A stretch of DNA of 57,807 nucleotides from Chryseobacterium sp. YIM B08800 (GTDB lineage: Bacteria > Bacteroidota > Bacteroidia > Flavobacteriales > Weeksellaceae): the NCBI RefSeq assembly GCF_026163565.1, contig NZ_JAPDKN010000017.1, positions 1 through 57,807 on the forward strand, in the 5' to 3' direction. Shown piece by piece: positions 23,502 to 31,176 of this stretch. The first letter of the stretch is position 1. Each line of letters begins with the position of its first letter. Both the position numbers and the translations under genes were made by a program. Under the pieces are notes generated by a model, which was not told where the DNA came from, made no database searches, and worked only from the letters and a program-made list of their open reading frames with translations.

Positions 23502-24194
23502 ATGAATTACAAGAAATTTCTAATGACATTCGTTCTTTTAGGAGGACTTTGTAGTGCGCAAAATTATTTTGAGTTAATCAATGTTTCCAAAAGCTTTAAT
23601 GTTGTTGTCAACATAGAGACGTGTACTGAAAGGAAATGTAGTGGAAAAGCAATAGTTGATCTTTACGATAAAAATACAATGAAGAAATATCAAAGTTTCT
23701 CTTCCAGTGATTTTTATTTAGATTTAAATGAAAACCAAAAACCTGTTTTTGATTCGTTGAAAAATTCGGTTGTTTTTGGTGATTTTAATTTTGATGGAGC
23801 GGAAGATCTTGCCATTAGAAACGGAAATACGAATCATCAAAGTCCTTTTTATGAAGTATATTTGAATGATAATTCTAAACAGCAGTTTGTGTTGAATGAT
23901 GAACTGACGAATCTTGTGCGTTCAAATTCCGGAATGTTTAAAACAGATCCAGAACATCAACGAATTATTGCTTATCTAAAAAATGGATGTTGCTGGAATC
24001 TTACCTCAGAATATTTATTGGTCCCCGAAAGAGGATTATTAAAAGTATTAGAATTTGAAGAAGATACAAGAGATTCTAAAAAAGTGACAACCGTAAAAAG
24101 AGAATTTATAGATTACAAGTGGTTTGCAAAAACGACAATCTATCCTAGAGAACTATATTTTAAAGAAGAAAATGAAAATACAGAAAGAAATTGA
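23502..24194 (+). CDS. Exported XAC2610-like protein
   Basis: This 230-residue protein has a signal peptide (MNYKKFLMTFVLLGGLCSA). The segment FGDFNFDGAEDLAIRNG (about residues 90-106), followed by YEVYLND, recalls the FG-GAP-like calcium-loop segment of XAC2610-type proteins. It is probably periplasmic or outer-membrane associated, with unknown function. Its last 23 bases overlap the start of the HD-domain gene in another frame. Confidence 0.65.
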   Translation: MNYKKFLMTFVLLGGLCSAQNYFELINVSKSFNVVVNIETCTERKCSGKAIVDLYDKNTMKKYQSFSSSDFYLDLNENQKPVFDSLKNSVVFGDFNFDGAEDLAIRNGNTNHQSPFYEVYLNDNSKQQFVLNDELTNLVRSNSGMFKTDPEHQRIIAYLKNGCCWNLTSEYLLVPERGLLKVLEFEEDTRDSKKVTTVKREFIDYKWFAKTTIYPRELYFKEENENTERN

Positions 24195-24762
24195 TTTTAT
24201 CCTTGCAGTAGACGCATTAAAAAATGTGCAGAGACGAAATTACAATGCAGATGATTCCAGAAGAGAAAACACAGCCGAACATTCGTGGCAGATTATTATT
24301 TTAGCCCAAATTCTTTTTCCTTACGCCAAAAACAGAGCAGATATCGATTTGTTGAGAGTGATCAGAATGCTTTCTATTCATGATTTGGTGGAAATTGAAG
24401 CAGGTGATACTTTTCTTTTTGATGAAGCAGCGATGATTGGGAAATTTGAAAGAGAAAAACAATCTGCTCAGAATATTTTCGGAATTTTAGACGAGCCCAT
24501 TCGTTCAGAATTTTTTAATCTTTGGCTTGAATTTGAAGAAGAGCAAACTCCCGATGCCATTTTTGCTTGCGCTATCGACAGAATTATGCCTTTTATTCTC
24601 AACTCTTACACCTCCGGAAAAAGCTGGACTGAAGCTAAAGTTACGGAACTTCAAATAAGAAATATGCTTGAAAATGCAATCAGCAGAGCTTCAGACGAAA
24701 TGGGTGAAGCTTTTCATTATCTGATGAATCTTAATCTAGAATCTGAAAAAGTAGCAAAATAA
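24172..24762 (+). CDS. HD domain hydrolase (YfbR-like)
   Basis: This protein of about 196 residues has the HD-domain ligands ENTAEHSWQ (H37), SIHDLVE (H70, D71) and AIDRIMPF (D about 138). The pattern matches the YfbR/HDDC2 class of 5'-nucleotidases acting on deoxynucleoside monophosphates. The substrate is inferred from similarity alone. I chose the ATG at 24172 over an upstream in-frame start because it begins directly at the conserved region. It overlaps the preceding gene by 23 bases, implying coupling. Confidence 0.85.
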   Translation: MKIQKEIDFILAVDALKNVQRRNYNADDSRRENTAEHSWQIIILAQILFPYAKNRADIDLLRVIRMLSIHDLVEIEAGDTFLFDEAAMIGKFEREKQSAQNIFGILDEPIRSEFFNLWLEFEEEQTPDAIFACAIDRIMPFILNSYTSGKSWTEAKVTELQIRNMLENAISRASDEMGEAFHYLMNLNLESEKVAK

Positions 24763-24835
24763 CAAAACATATCATTAAAATAAAGAACTTTTAAATTTTT
24801 GGTCTGCAGATTGTTTTTGATACATTAAAAAAGTT

Positions 24836-25066
24836 ATGCAAACAAAAGATTACAATCGGGAAGAATTACAATATCATCAAAGTGAAAATAATTATACGCT
24901 TATCGTTCCTAAGAAATTTCTCAGTGCTAAAGATATTATAGTTAAGAAAAAAAATCCTGATGGAAGCTTTTCTACTGCTGATGTAGAAGTAAGAGATGAA
25001 GACAATCATATATTGATAATAACGACCATTCCTATAGATATCCGTCTTGAAATTTTAGAGGAATAA
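24836..25066 (+). CDS. Small hypothetical protein
   Basis: This 76-residue protein is Lys/Asp/Glu-rich with alternating beta-type segments (NNYTLIVPKKFL, DIIVKKKNPDGSF, HILIITTIPIDIRLEILE). It has no signal peptide or membrane helix. The gene follows the HD gene after 73 bases and precedes the twin palindromes. I do not recognise a family. Confidence 0.6.
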   Translation: MQTKDYNREELQYHQSENNYTLIVPKKFLSAKDIIVKKKNPDGSFSTADVEVRDEDNHILIITTIPIDIRLEILEE

Positions 25067-25092
25067 ATTGATTATTTTACAAAATTATAAAA

Positions 25093-25181
25093 AGTTTCGG
25101 TGGGCCAAAGGCCCACCGAAACTGCGAAAAAAACATTTGAATTTAAAATCGAATTTCGGCGACCGAAGGTCGCCGAAATTC
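25093..25181. repeat. Twin 31-base perfect palindromes
   Basis: Two perfect hairpins each have a 14-bp stem and a 3-base loop: 25093-25123 (TTTCGGTGGGCC arm, AAA loop) and 25151-25181 (TTTCGGCGACC arm, GAA loop), 27 bases apart. Both share the outer TTTCGG/CCGAAA pairs and are far more GC-rich than their surroundings. They lie between convergent genes and could terminate both. The paired form is like REP/BIME elements. Confidence 0.8.
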
Positions 25182-25186
25182 TTTAT

Positions 25187-25570
25187 TTATAGTATTTGAA
25201 TTGGTTTCTTAAACTCATCAATCGCCACAAAAGTAAAATCTCCCACAATGGCTTTCTCTCTTTCGTAAGAATACATTTGCTCGGTGTAGATCTCAACATT
25301 CACTTTCATACTCGTTTTTCCAACGTGTGAAACTTTTCCGATTAATTCTACAATCGTTCCTGCAGGAATAGGTTTTTTAAAATCGATTTTATCGCTGCTT
25401 ACGGTTACTACGCGTTTTCTTGCAAATCTTGTTGCGGTAATAAAGGCAACTTCATCCATCAATTGCATAGCGGTTCCTCCAAAAAGCGTGTCGTAATGAT
25501 TGGTTGTATTAGGGAAAACGGCTTTGAAAATTCTGGTTTCCGATGATTGAATTCTTTCTTCTGTAGTCAT
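25187..25570 (-). CDS. Acyl-CoA thioesterase (hotdog fold)
   Basis: This 127-residue thioesterase has the YciA/acyl-CoA hydrolase motifs FPNTTNHYDTLFGGTAMQLMDEVAFITATRFA (residues about 19-50) and DKIDFKKPIPAGTIVELIGKV (60-80). It hydrolyses acyl-CoA to free acid and CoA. It is the only gene downstream of the cobalamin riboswitch at 25690-25897, with a 120-base gap. Control of such an enzyme by B12 is unusual. The start ATG at 25570 is followed directly by conserved sequence. Confidence 0.88.
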   Translation of the reverse strand: MTTEERIQSSETRIFKAVFPNTTNHYDTLFGGTAMQLMDEVAFITATRFARKRVVTVSSDKIDFKKPIPAGTIVELIGKVSHVGKTSMKVNVEIYTEQMYSYEREKAIVGDFTFVAIDEFKKPIQIL

Positions 25571-25623
25571 ATTTCATTATTAATTAAAGCGAAAATGAAA
25601 TGATATTGGAACCAACAGAATTA

Positions 25624-25646
25624 TTCAGGAACATGAAATTCCTGAA
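25624..25646 (-). other. Stem-loop between riboswitch and thioesterase gene
   Basis: TTCAGGAA, a 7-base loop and TTCCTGAA form a perfect 8-bp hairpin between the riboswitch and the thioesterase start. It lacks a T-run and so is not a standard terminator. It could be part of an expression platform. A 16-codon frame starts in its loop and ends before the thioesterase start; I do not call it a gene. Confidence 0.4.
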
Positions 25647-25689
25647 AAGACTATAAGATCAATCAACTTCAAATCGCGAAAGTTTTTGT

Positions 25690-25897
25690 CTAAAGAAAAA
25701 GGCAGGTCTCCTGACTTGTAACATCTTTATTCCTTCCCATGCTTTTGCACAGTGGTTTTTTATAAAGACTTCGGTTACTTACAGTTGCGCGACAGTTCGT
25801 GATTTTCACACGATTCCCTTTTAATCTGTAGTTAAACAGAACCAATTTCCCGAAAAATATCAGCATAAAGCGATATGCTAAAAGCTAAAGACTTTTC
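25690..25897 (-). promoter_or_regulatory. Cobalamin (B12) riboswitch
   Basis: Read on the minus strand, the region contains, in order, AAAAGGGAATCGTGTGAAA, the CTGTCGCGCAACTGTAAGT core, CCACTGTGCAAAAGCATGGG and the B12 box AAGTCAGGAGACCTGCC (25701-25717). These are the conserved elements of adenosyl- or methylcobalamin riboswitches. A TATTTTTG -7 box lies at 25903-25910, just before its 5' end. The only downstream gene is the thioesterase at 25187-25570. No B12 transporter, synthesis or B12-dependent enzyme gene is nearby. Confidence 0.93.
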
Positions 25898-25902
25898 GGT
25901 TG

Positions 25903-25910
25903 CAAAAATA
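25903..25910 (-). promoter_or_regulatory. -7 box of the riboswitch transcript
   Basis: On the minus strand TATTTTTG matches TAnnTTTG. It lies between the upstream gene stop (25940) and the riboswitch, so the riboswitch has its own start site near 25899. The -33 element is not clear. Confidence 0.55.
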
Positions 25911-25939
25911 AGAATAATAAAAGAATATATGGTAAAGAA

Positions 25940-26737
25940 TTATTCCGGGTTGCTGTAAATAATCTGGCTGATTGCTCTACCTTCCTTAATTGTCCAGAAA
26001 GTAGTGTATCTGTGTTCACCCGAACCATTAATCATATAAAGAAAAATATGATCGTCATCAATTGAAGTAACTCCCATGTTTTCAAAATCCATTGTAGGAT
26101 TAAACATGTTTTTAATCGCTTCTCTTACGAAAACAGAGCCTCTTCCGGGTTGTTGTACACGGATTGATTTTATTTCCTTTAGATCTTCAGGAAGCTCCTT
26201 TCCAAGTCCCCAGGTTTTTTGTTTGTCTATTTTAACGATATTTCCTTCTGCATCTTTTTCCTGTTTTTTAAATTTTGCGCTTGAAGGATAAATATCAATC
26301 ACCACTTTCGTTCTTTGAGCAGTCGGTATTTTTTGATTATTATTGTCGGTAAAAGTAATCGATCTTCCGTTTTTAGATAATACCGGAGTAAATTTTGGAA
26401 GCTGATCGATAAATGCAATACGACCTTTATTCACCATTCCTTCTTTATTAAGACTATCGTATCTCACAAATGGTTTCGGAAGCTCTTCTTTTTCAGGATA
26501 TTTTATCCAGATCCATTCAGTTTCTCCGGGAGCGGGTTTTACATATACAAAAACATCACCTCTTTTCATCCTGATTTTATCAACGATTTTGCGGTAATCT
26601 TCTTTATGTACACGTACCATTGCATAGCCTTCTTCGGCCTTTACAACACCAAAAGGAACTTTATCTTGGGCGTTGATTAAAGTACAAGAAAAAATACTGA
26701 ATATCGATAAATAGATTGCTTTGTAGATGAAAGTCAT
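25940..26737 (-). CDS. Exported hypothetical protein
   Basis: This protein of about 265 residues has a signal peptide (MTFIYKAIYLSIFSIFSCTLINAQ) and a mature domain with no recognised family. It contains polar, lysine-rich segments and a C-terminal part with a conserved-looking GSGEHRYTTFWTIKEGRAISQI. I chose the ATG at 26737 because a TATCTTTG promoter box (26759-26766) lies upstream of it and covers the alternative TTG start. It is probably periplasmic. Confidence 0.65.
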   Translation of the reverse strand: MTFIYKAIYLSIFSIFSCTLINAQDKVPFGVVKAEEGYAMVRVHKEDYRKIVDKIRMKRGDVFVYVKPAPGETEWIWIKYPEKEELPKPFVRYDSLNKEGMVNKGRIAFIDQLPKFTPVLSKNGRSITFTDNNNQKIPTAQRTKVVIDIYPSSAKFKKQEKDAEGNIVKIDKQKTWGLGKELPEDLKEIKSIRVQQPGRGSVFVREAIKNMFNPTMDFENMGVTSIDDDHIFLYMINGSGEHRYTTFWTIKEGRAISQIIYSNPE

Positions 26738-26758
26738 TGTAAATGAATATTTATGGCT

Positions 26759-26766
26759 CAAAGATA
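26759..26766 (-). promoter_or_regulatory. -7 box before the exported hypothetical gene
   Basis: TATCTTTG on the minus strand ends 21 bases before the ATG at 26737, giving a leader of about 18 bases. It lies in the short gap after the ABC ATPase gene, so the downstream gene need not depend on read-through. Confidence 0.5.
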
Positions 26767-26770
26767 TAAA

Positions 26771-27430
26771 TTAAATATTTTTTGGAAGATAATTAAACCT
26801 TTTCAATTCTGTTAAATCTTTAATTGGTTTTAAATGACCATCAGAAAGAAGAAAAATATCATCTGAAATATCTAAAACATCATGATATTGATGATCCGAA
26901 ATAATAAAACCTTTATCAGTTTGTTGTTTAATAATTGTTTTTATTTCAGCTACTGCTTTTGGAGAAAGGCTGTGAAAAGGCTCATCCAGCAAAATAAATT
27001 CTGCTTTAGAATAAATAATCAGCAAAACTTCTACAATTCTGAGCTCTCCTCCTGAAAGTGTATTCGGAGTTTCATTTAAAAATGGTTGAATAAATCTCGA
27101 TTGAGAAATTTTTGTACTGTTTTCCTTATCACAAAACAAATAAATAAGATTTTTGATCTTTATATTTCTCGGTAAAAATGAATATTGAGGTAAATAAGCG
27201 ATTCTGTTTTTTCGGCCAGATTGATTTTTTAAAATTATATTATCGAATTTTATATATTGTGTATCACCTTTAATCGTTCCAAAAATAATTTGAAATAAAG
27301 TTGATTTTCCGGAACCGTTTCTTCCTAAAAGTCCTGAAATATTTCCGGTTTCACAGCTTAAGTAAATATCTTTCAGAATATCTTTTTCACCAAAAGATTT
27401 TGTAATACTGTCGATGTGAAGCTTGCTCAT
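26771..27430 (-). CDS. ABC transporter ATP-binding protein
   Basis: This 219-residue ATPase has all the motifs in order: Walker A GRNGSGKST (residues 36-44), Q-loop YLPQYSF (about 79), signature LSGGE (about 128), Walker B FILLDEP (about 147) and H-loop SDHQ (about 182). The gene overlaps its upstream neighbour by 4 bases (ATGA), so the 92-residue membrane protein there is the obvious partner. No full-size permease is adjacent. The role could be a small exporter or a regulatory ATPase. Confidence 0.9.
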   Translation of the reverse strand: MSKLHIDSITKSFGEKDILKDIYLSCETGNISGLLGRNGSGKSTLFQIIFGTIKGDTQYIKFDNIILKNQSGRKNRIAYLPQYSFLPRNIKIKNLIYLFCDKENSTKISQSRFIQPFLNETPNTLSGGELRIVEVLLIIYSKAEFILLDEPFHSLSPKAVAEIKTIIKQQTDKGFIISDHQYHDVLDISDDIFLLSDGHLKPIKDLTELKRFNYLPKNI

Positions 27431-27705
27431 AGAATAGCCGAAATAAGTTGTAAGATAATACTAAAACTAACTGTAATCATCCAAAGTGATATTCTTGAAA
27501 ATCCAAAATTGGCATAGAAAAGATATTCGTTTTTCAGTCTTAATTCATAGATGAAATAATGCATCAACGAGAAAATAAATAAAAAACCAAAACTAAAATT
27601 TTTAAAATCTATTCCTGCAGGAATGGAGGCTAATATCGAAAATATAACTCCCGGAATAAGAAGTTTCCTGTAAAAAATCCACAATATTTTAAGATTGACA
27701 AGCAT
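27427..27705 (-). CDS. Small membrane protein coupled to the ABC ATPase
   Basis: This protein of about 92 residues has two or three hydrophobic segments (about residues 8-30, 37-52 and 70-90). The ATG at 27705 is used because the frame upstream runs into a terminator hairpin at 27727-27764. The stop overlaps the ABC ATPase start by 4 bases. It is too short for a normal ABC permease and may form a homo-oligomeric membrane part, or be a remnant. Confidence 0.65.
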   Translation of the reverse strand: MLVNLKILWIFYRKLLIPGVIFSILASIPAGIDFKNFSFGFLFIFSLMHYFIYELRLKNEYLFYANFGFSRISLWMITVSFSIILQLISAIL

Positions 27706-27726
27706 GTTCAAAAATAGAAATAAAAA

Positions 27727-27764
27727 CAAAAGAGAGCATCATTATTTTGGCGCTCTCTTTTGTT
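27727..27764 (-). terminator. Intrinsic terminator after the YcxB-like gene
   Basis: On the minus strand AAAAGAGAGC and GCTCTCTTTT pair around a 14-base loop, and TTTTGTTTTT follows. It ends the transcript of the YcxB-like gene, and it shows that the next gene begins after it. Confidence 0.85.
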
Positions 27765-27770
27765 TTAAAA

Positions 27771-28262
27771 TTAATTATTTAAAAGCTTTGCTTTCACATT
27801 GCTATTTTTAATCATGTTTCTGAGTTCTGAAATCTGGCTATGAGAAAAGTCTTTTTTCGGAACCATATTCATCGTCGTTTTACTTTGATAAATCAAAAAC
27901 CAGTCTTTGGTTTCTTTTATTTTGTAGACTGTATTCCAAGTGAAATCGCCATCGAAAGTTTCGCCTTTTGTAAAAACTTTTTCATCAGTGAAAGTATAGG
28001 TAATTTCTTCCTGAATTTTCTTGTTAGAATAAAAAGCATTTTTCAAACGGAAATAAGAACGAATGATGATAAAAATAAAGGCCACAACAAACCAAATCGA
28101 TGCAGATTTCAAAATATTCTGCGTATCATTTTCAGTATTGTAAAAATTTAAACCCAAGAATAAAAGGATAATGAAAGAGAAAATAATAATTCTCGGCATT
28201 GAATTCTTAATATTAAAATTCAAAAAATCCTTAAATGTAATATGGGTTTTTGCTGTTATCAT
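27771..28262 (-). CDS. YcxB-like membrane protein
   Basis: This 163-residue protein has two membrane helices (about residues 22-42 and 52-70) and a C-terminal YcxB-like domain (about 85-150) with TYTFTDEKVFTKGETFDGDFTWNTVYKIKET and WFLIYQSKTTMNMVPKKDF. Proteins of this kind have a PH-like C-terminal fold. The function is unknown. It starts 5 bases after the mutS2 stop and is probably co-transcribed with it. Confidence 0.75.
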   Translation of the reverse strand: MITAKTHITFKDFLNFNIKNSMPRIIIFSFIILLFLGLNFYNTENDTQNILKSASIWFVVAFIFIIIRSYFRLKNAFYSNKKIQEEITYTFTDEKVFTKGETFDGDFTWNTVYKIKETKDWFLIYQSKTTMNMVPKKDFSHSQISELRNMIKNSNVKAKLLNN

Positions 28263-28267
28263 TTTGA

Positions 28268-30415
28268 TTAAATCCTTTCCAGTTCGTCTGCATCAATCGT
28301 TGTCTTAAAAGTACCGTAATTGACCGTCACTTTATTTCTCGAGATTTTTTCAATCGTTCCTACACTTGTACTTCCGGTAATTCTCACACGTTGCCCGATT
28401 TTCATCCAGACAGCGCGGTCGGTTTTACGTTTTTCTTCGATTTTTTCGTTGGTTTCAGTAATCTTTTCGATAACTTCTTCCTTCTTCAGTTGTTGGGTAA
28501 TTTTTCTTTTTACCACCTGAAGTCGTTTAGTTTCATCTTTATCTGCACCAATCTTTCTGAATTTTTCCTGCTCCAGAATTTTTACGAAATCTTTCACAAC
28601 ATCTTTCCTCGATTTACCTTTTACATAGCTGTCGATGAAGCCTTCTATTTTAGTTCCGAACTGAAGCTTACGATGCTCATCTTCGTACAATTTCTGAAAA
28701 TTGAATAGCTTTTGCTGTAGCTGCTCATTCAGTTTTTGCAGATTATCACGCTTATCTTTTACCGATTCTTTTCTTTCGGCAAGATCAGTTTTCAGTTTTT
28801 CAACTTCGTATTTTTCCTGTTGAAGCTTTACAATCGTTTTATCTAAATTCACAATATCATGTTCCACTTTTTTCTTAGCAGAATGAATTATAAATCTTGG
28901 GATTTTATTTTTTTCAGCAACTTCAAACGTAAACGAACTTCCGGCTTGTCCGATCTCCAGTTTGTACATCGGTTCAAGTGTCTCTTCATTGAAAAGCATT
29001 GCCGCATTTTGCGCATTCGGAAGCTCTTCTACAACCAATTTGATATTGGTATAATGCGTCGTAATAATCGCAAAACTTTTCTTATCATAGAAAAACTCAA
29101 GGAAACTTTCAGCCAAAGCACCACCCAATTCAGGGTCAGAACCAGTTCCAAATTCGTCGATCAGTAAAAGCGTATTTGCATCGGCTTCACGGATGATCCC
29201 ACCCATTTTCTTCAATCTTGATGAATAGGTCGAAAGGTGATTTTCAATAGATTGATTATCCCCAATATCGGTCATTATTTTATCAAAGAAAAACATCTCA
29301 GATTTCGGATGTGTCGGAACTAAAATTCCGCTCTGAATCATTAATTGAAGCAATCCTACAGTTTTCAGGGTAATAGATTTTCCTCCTGCATTCGGTCCGG
29401 AAATACAGATGATTCTGTTGTGATCCGTTAAACTTAATGTTTGTGGGAAAATAGTTTTGTTTTCCGCTTTATTTCTCAAAAACAACAAAGGATGAAAAGC
29501 TTCTCTTAATCGTAACGTTTTATGACGGTTGATTTTCGGTAAAACACCGTTAATTAACTCTGCAAACTTCGATTTGGCTCTCGTTAAGTCAAGATCGAAA
29601 ATATACATTTGATATCTCCAAAGCTGAGGTTGAAATTCTGCCAATTCTGCAGTTAACTTTCTCAGAATTTTATCGATTTCCTTTTTCTCTTCTTCCTGAC
29701 TTTCTTTAAGTTTAAAATGATGCTTTACCACAGAATCTGGCTGCATATAAGTGATAGAACCTGTTTTTGAAAGTCCTAAAACTCTTCCTGCGACTCTTTT
29801 TTTGTATGCAGATTTTACCGCCAAAACTCTTTGGTCATCAATAATCGTTTCTCGAATATCATCTAGAAATTCACTTTGTCCGTAATTGAACAAAGCCCTG
29901 TTGAAATTTTCTGTAATCGCTTTTTTAGCATGTTGAATTTCTGTTCTCAACTCTTTCAAAATCGGAGAAGCTTCACTTTTTACTTCACCAAAACGGTTAA
30001 AAACTTTATCAACTTTATCAATGATTTCCTTTTTAAATTCTAATGCAGAAACATCCTTAATCAAATTAGGAAAAGTTTCGGGCATTGTTGGGAAAAACTT
30101 TTGCAGTTTCCCGATTTGCTCCGTTAATGTTTTTATTTTGATAAAAGCAGAATTTTCCAATCGATAATTTTCGATCAGCATTACTTTTAGCTCAGTTTCA
30201 ATATCTTCATATTCATCAAATGGAATCGCATTCGAACTTTCAAAACTTGATAAATATTCTGAAGTTTTTTTTAATGAAACTTCTGCTTCGTCAATTTCCA
30301 TCGGACGAAGTTCAAGGATTTTATCTCTCGTCTTCGGAGAATATGCAAAAGGAGCAATTTCCGCAAGCAATTGCGGAAATTCTAGTTCGTCTAAATCTTC
30401 TTTATTTATATACAC
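28268..30415 (-). CDS. MutS2-type ATPase lacking the Smr domain
   Basis: This 715-residue MutS2 family protein has the core and clamp domains (about 1-300), the ATPase domain with Walker A SGPNAGGKS (about residue 336) and Walker B LLIDEFGTGSDPELGG (about 416-431), and a long coiled-coil insertion (about 510-600). The C-terminal beta domain (RVRITGSTSVGTIEKISRNKVTVNYG) ends the protein. Typical MutS2 proteins of nearly 800 residues end with an Smr nuclease domain; here it is missing. MutS2 acts on recombination intermediates or collided ribosomes. The start is GTG, with TAAATTTG 4 bases upstream. Confidence 0.88.
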   Translation of the reverse strand: MYINKEDLDELEFPQLLAEIAPFAYSPKTRDKILELRPMEIDEAEVSLKKTSEYLSSFESSNAIPFDEYEDIETELKVMLIENYRLENSAFIKIKTLTEQIGKLQKFFPTMPETFPNLIKDVSALEFKKEIIDKVDKVFNRFGEVKSEASPILKELRTEIQHAKKAITENFNRALFNYGQSEFLDDIRETIIDDQRVLAVKSAYKKRVAGRVLGLSKTGSITYMQPDSVVKHHFKLKESQEEEKKEIDKILRKLTAELAEFQPQLWRYQMYIFDLDLTRAKSKFAELINGVLPKINRHKTLRLREAFHPLLFLRNKAENKTIFPQTLSLTDHNRIICISGPNAGGKSITLKTVGLLQLMIQSGILVPTHPKSEMFFFDKIMTDIGDNQSIENHLSTYSSRLKKMGGIIREADANTLLLIDEFGTGSDPELGGALAESFLEFFYDKKSFAIITTHYTNIKLVVEELPNAQNAAMLFNEETLEPMYKLEIGQAGSSFTFEVAEKNKIPRFIIHSAKKKVEHDIVNLDKTIVKLQQEKYEVEKLKTDLAERKESVKDKRDNLQKLNEQLQQKLFNFQKLYEDEHRKLQFGTKIEGFIDSYVKGKSRKDVVKDFVKILEQEKFRKIGADKDETKRLQVVKRKITQQLKKEEVIEKITETNEKIEEKRKTDRAVWMKIGQRVRITGSTSVGTIEKISRNKVTVNYGTFKTTIDADELERI

Positions 30416-30419
30416 AGTG

Positions 30420-30427
30420 CAAATTTA
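30420..30427 (-). promoter_or_regulatory. -7 box before mutS2, leaderless-like
   Basis: On the minus strand TAAATTTG ends 4 bases before the GTG start, so transcription would begin at or next to the start codon. The -33 element is weak. Confidence 0.4.
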
Positions 30428-30491
30428 GTGAGAAAATGTGAAATTAATTTGAAAATGAGGTAATTTGAGAATTTGAAAATGTATTTTTAAA

Positions 30492-30626
30492 TTTTCACCA
30501 TTAAGGTTTTATTAAAGAGTTAAGGATAGTAAGCTGATTTTCAATTTTGACATTTTTGCTTTAAAAAGATCTATTTGATTTTCCTTAATGACCTTAACTT
30601 CTTAAACTGTCTTAATGGTTCAATTT
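30492..30626. repeat. Heptad-periodic intergenic palindrome, large
   Basis: The left arm around 30500-30530 (ACCATTAAGGTTTTATTAAAG..) pairs imperfectly with the right arm around 30580-30618 (CCTTAATGACCTTAAC..CTTAATGGT). Both arms run in 7-base steps. It lies in the divergent gap between mutS2 and the GNAT gene. Confidence 0.55.
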
Positions 30627-30651
30627 TCAACTAACTTCAATATGGTTTTAT

Positions 30652-30659
30652 TACTTTTG
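30652..30659 (+). promoter_or_regulatory. -7 box before the GNAT gene, leaderless-like
   Basis: TACTTTTG ends 4 bases before the ATG at 30664, so the mRNA would be nearly leaderless. No -33 TTG is evident at the usual distance. Confidence 0.4.
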
Positions 30660-30663
30660 AAAT

Positions 30664-31167
30664 ATGAAACTGGAAACCGAACGATTAGTTTTAAAATCAA
30701 TCAACGAAAATCACGCAGAAGATATTCTGAAGATCCGCAGTAATGCGGAAATCAATAAGTTTTTAAAAAGAATTCCGCCACAAAACAACTATGATGCGTT
30801 GAGTTTTATTTTAACAATTAAACAACGAGTTGAAAATAAAGAAACGATTTTCTGGGGAATTTCTTTAAAAAATCAACCGGAGCTTATAGGAACAATTTGT
30901 CTGTGGAATTTTTCTGAAGATCGAAAAACTGCCGAAGTTGGCTATGAATTGTTACCTGATTATCACTGGAAAGGAATAATGTTTGAAGCTTTGAAAGCAG
31001 TTTTGAATTTTGGTTTTAAGGAATTATATTTAAATGAAATTTTAGCTTTCACCAATAAATTTAATGAAAATTCAAAGTCATTACTTCTAAAACATCAATT
31101 TACTTTGGAAGAGGGGAGGGTTGATGAAGGTTTTCCTGAAAATTTGGTTTTTAGTTTAAAGAAATAA
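30664..31167 (+). CDS. GNAT family N-acetyltransferase
   Basis: This 167-residue acetyltransferase is of the RimJ/RimL type. It begins with the standard LETERLVLKSINENHAEDILKIRSN, and has IGTICLWNF and the acetyl-CoA-binding region AEVGYELLPDYHWKGIMFEAL (about residues 97-117). A late LNEILAFTNKFNENSKSLLLKHQF (about 125-148) follows. It transfers an acetyl group to an amine, possibly a ribosomal protein N-terminus; the target is unknown. The usual Q/RxxGxG/A loop is degenerate (YHWKGIM). Confidence 0.87.
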   Translation: MKLETERLVLKSINENHAEDILKIRSNAEINKFLKRIPPQNNYDALSFILTIKQRVENKETIFWGISLKNQPELIGTICLWNFSEDRKTAEVGYELLPDYHWKGIMFEALKAVLNFGFKELYLNEILAFTNKFNENSKSLLLKHQFTLEEGRVDEGFPENLVFSLKK

Positions 31168-31176
31168 TTTAATAAA

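Noticed and set aside
25630..25680. Leader peptide of 16 codons between riboswitch and thioesterase gene
   Set aside because: Too short and without recognisable features; kept only as a remark in the stem-loop entry.
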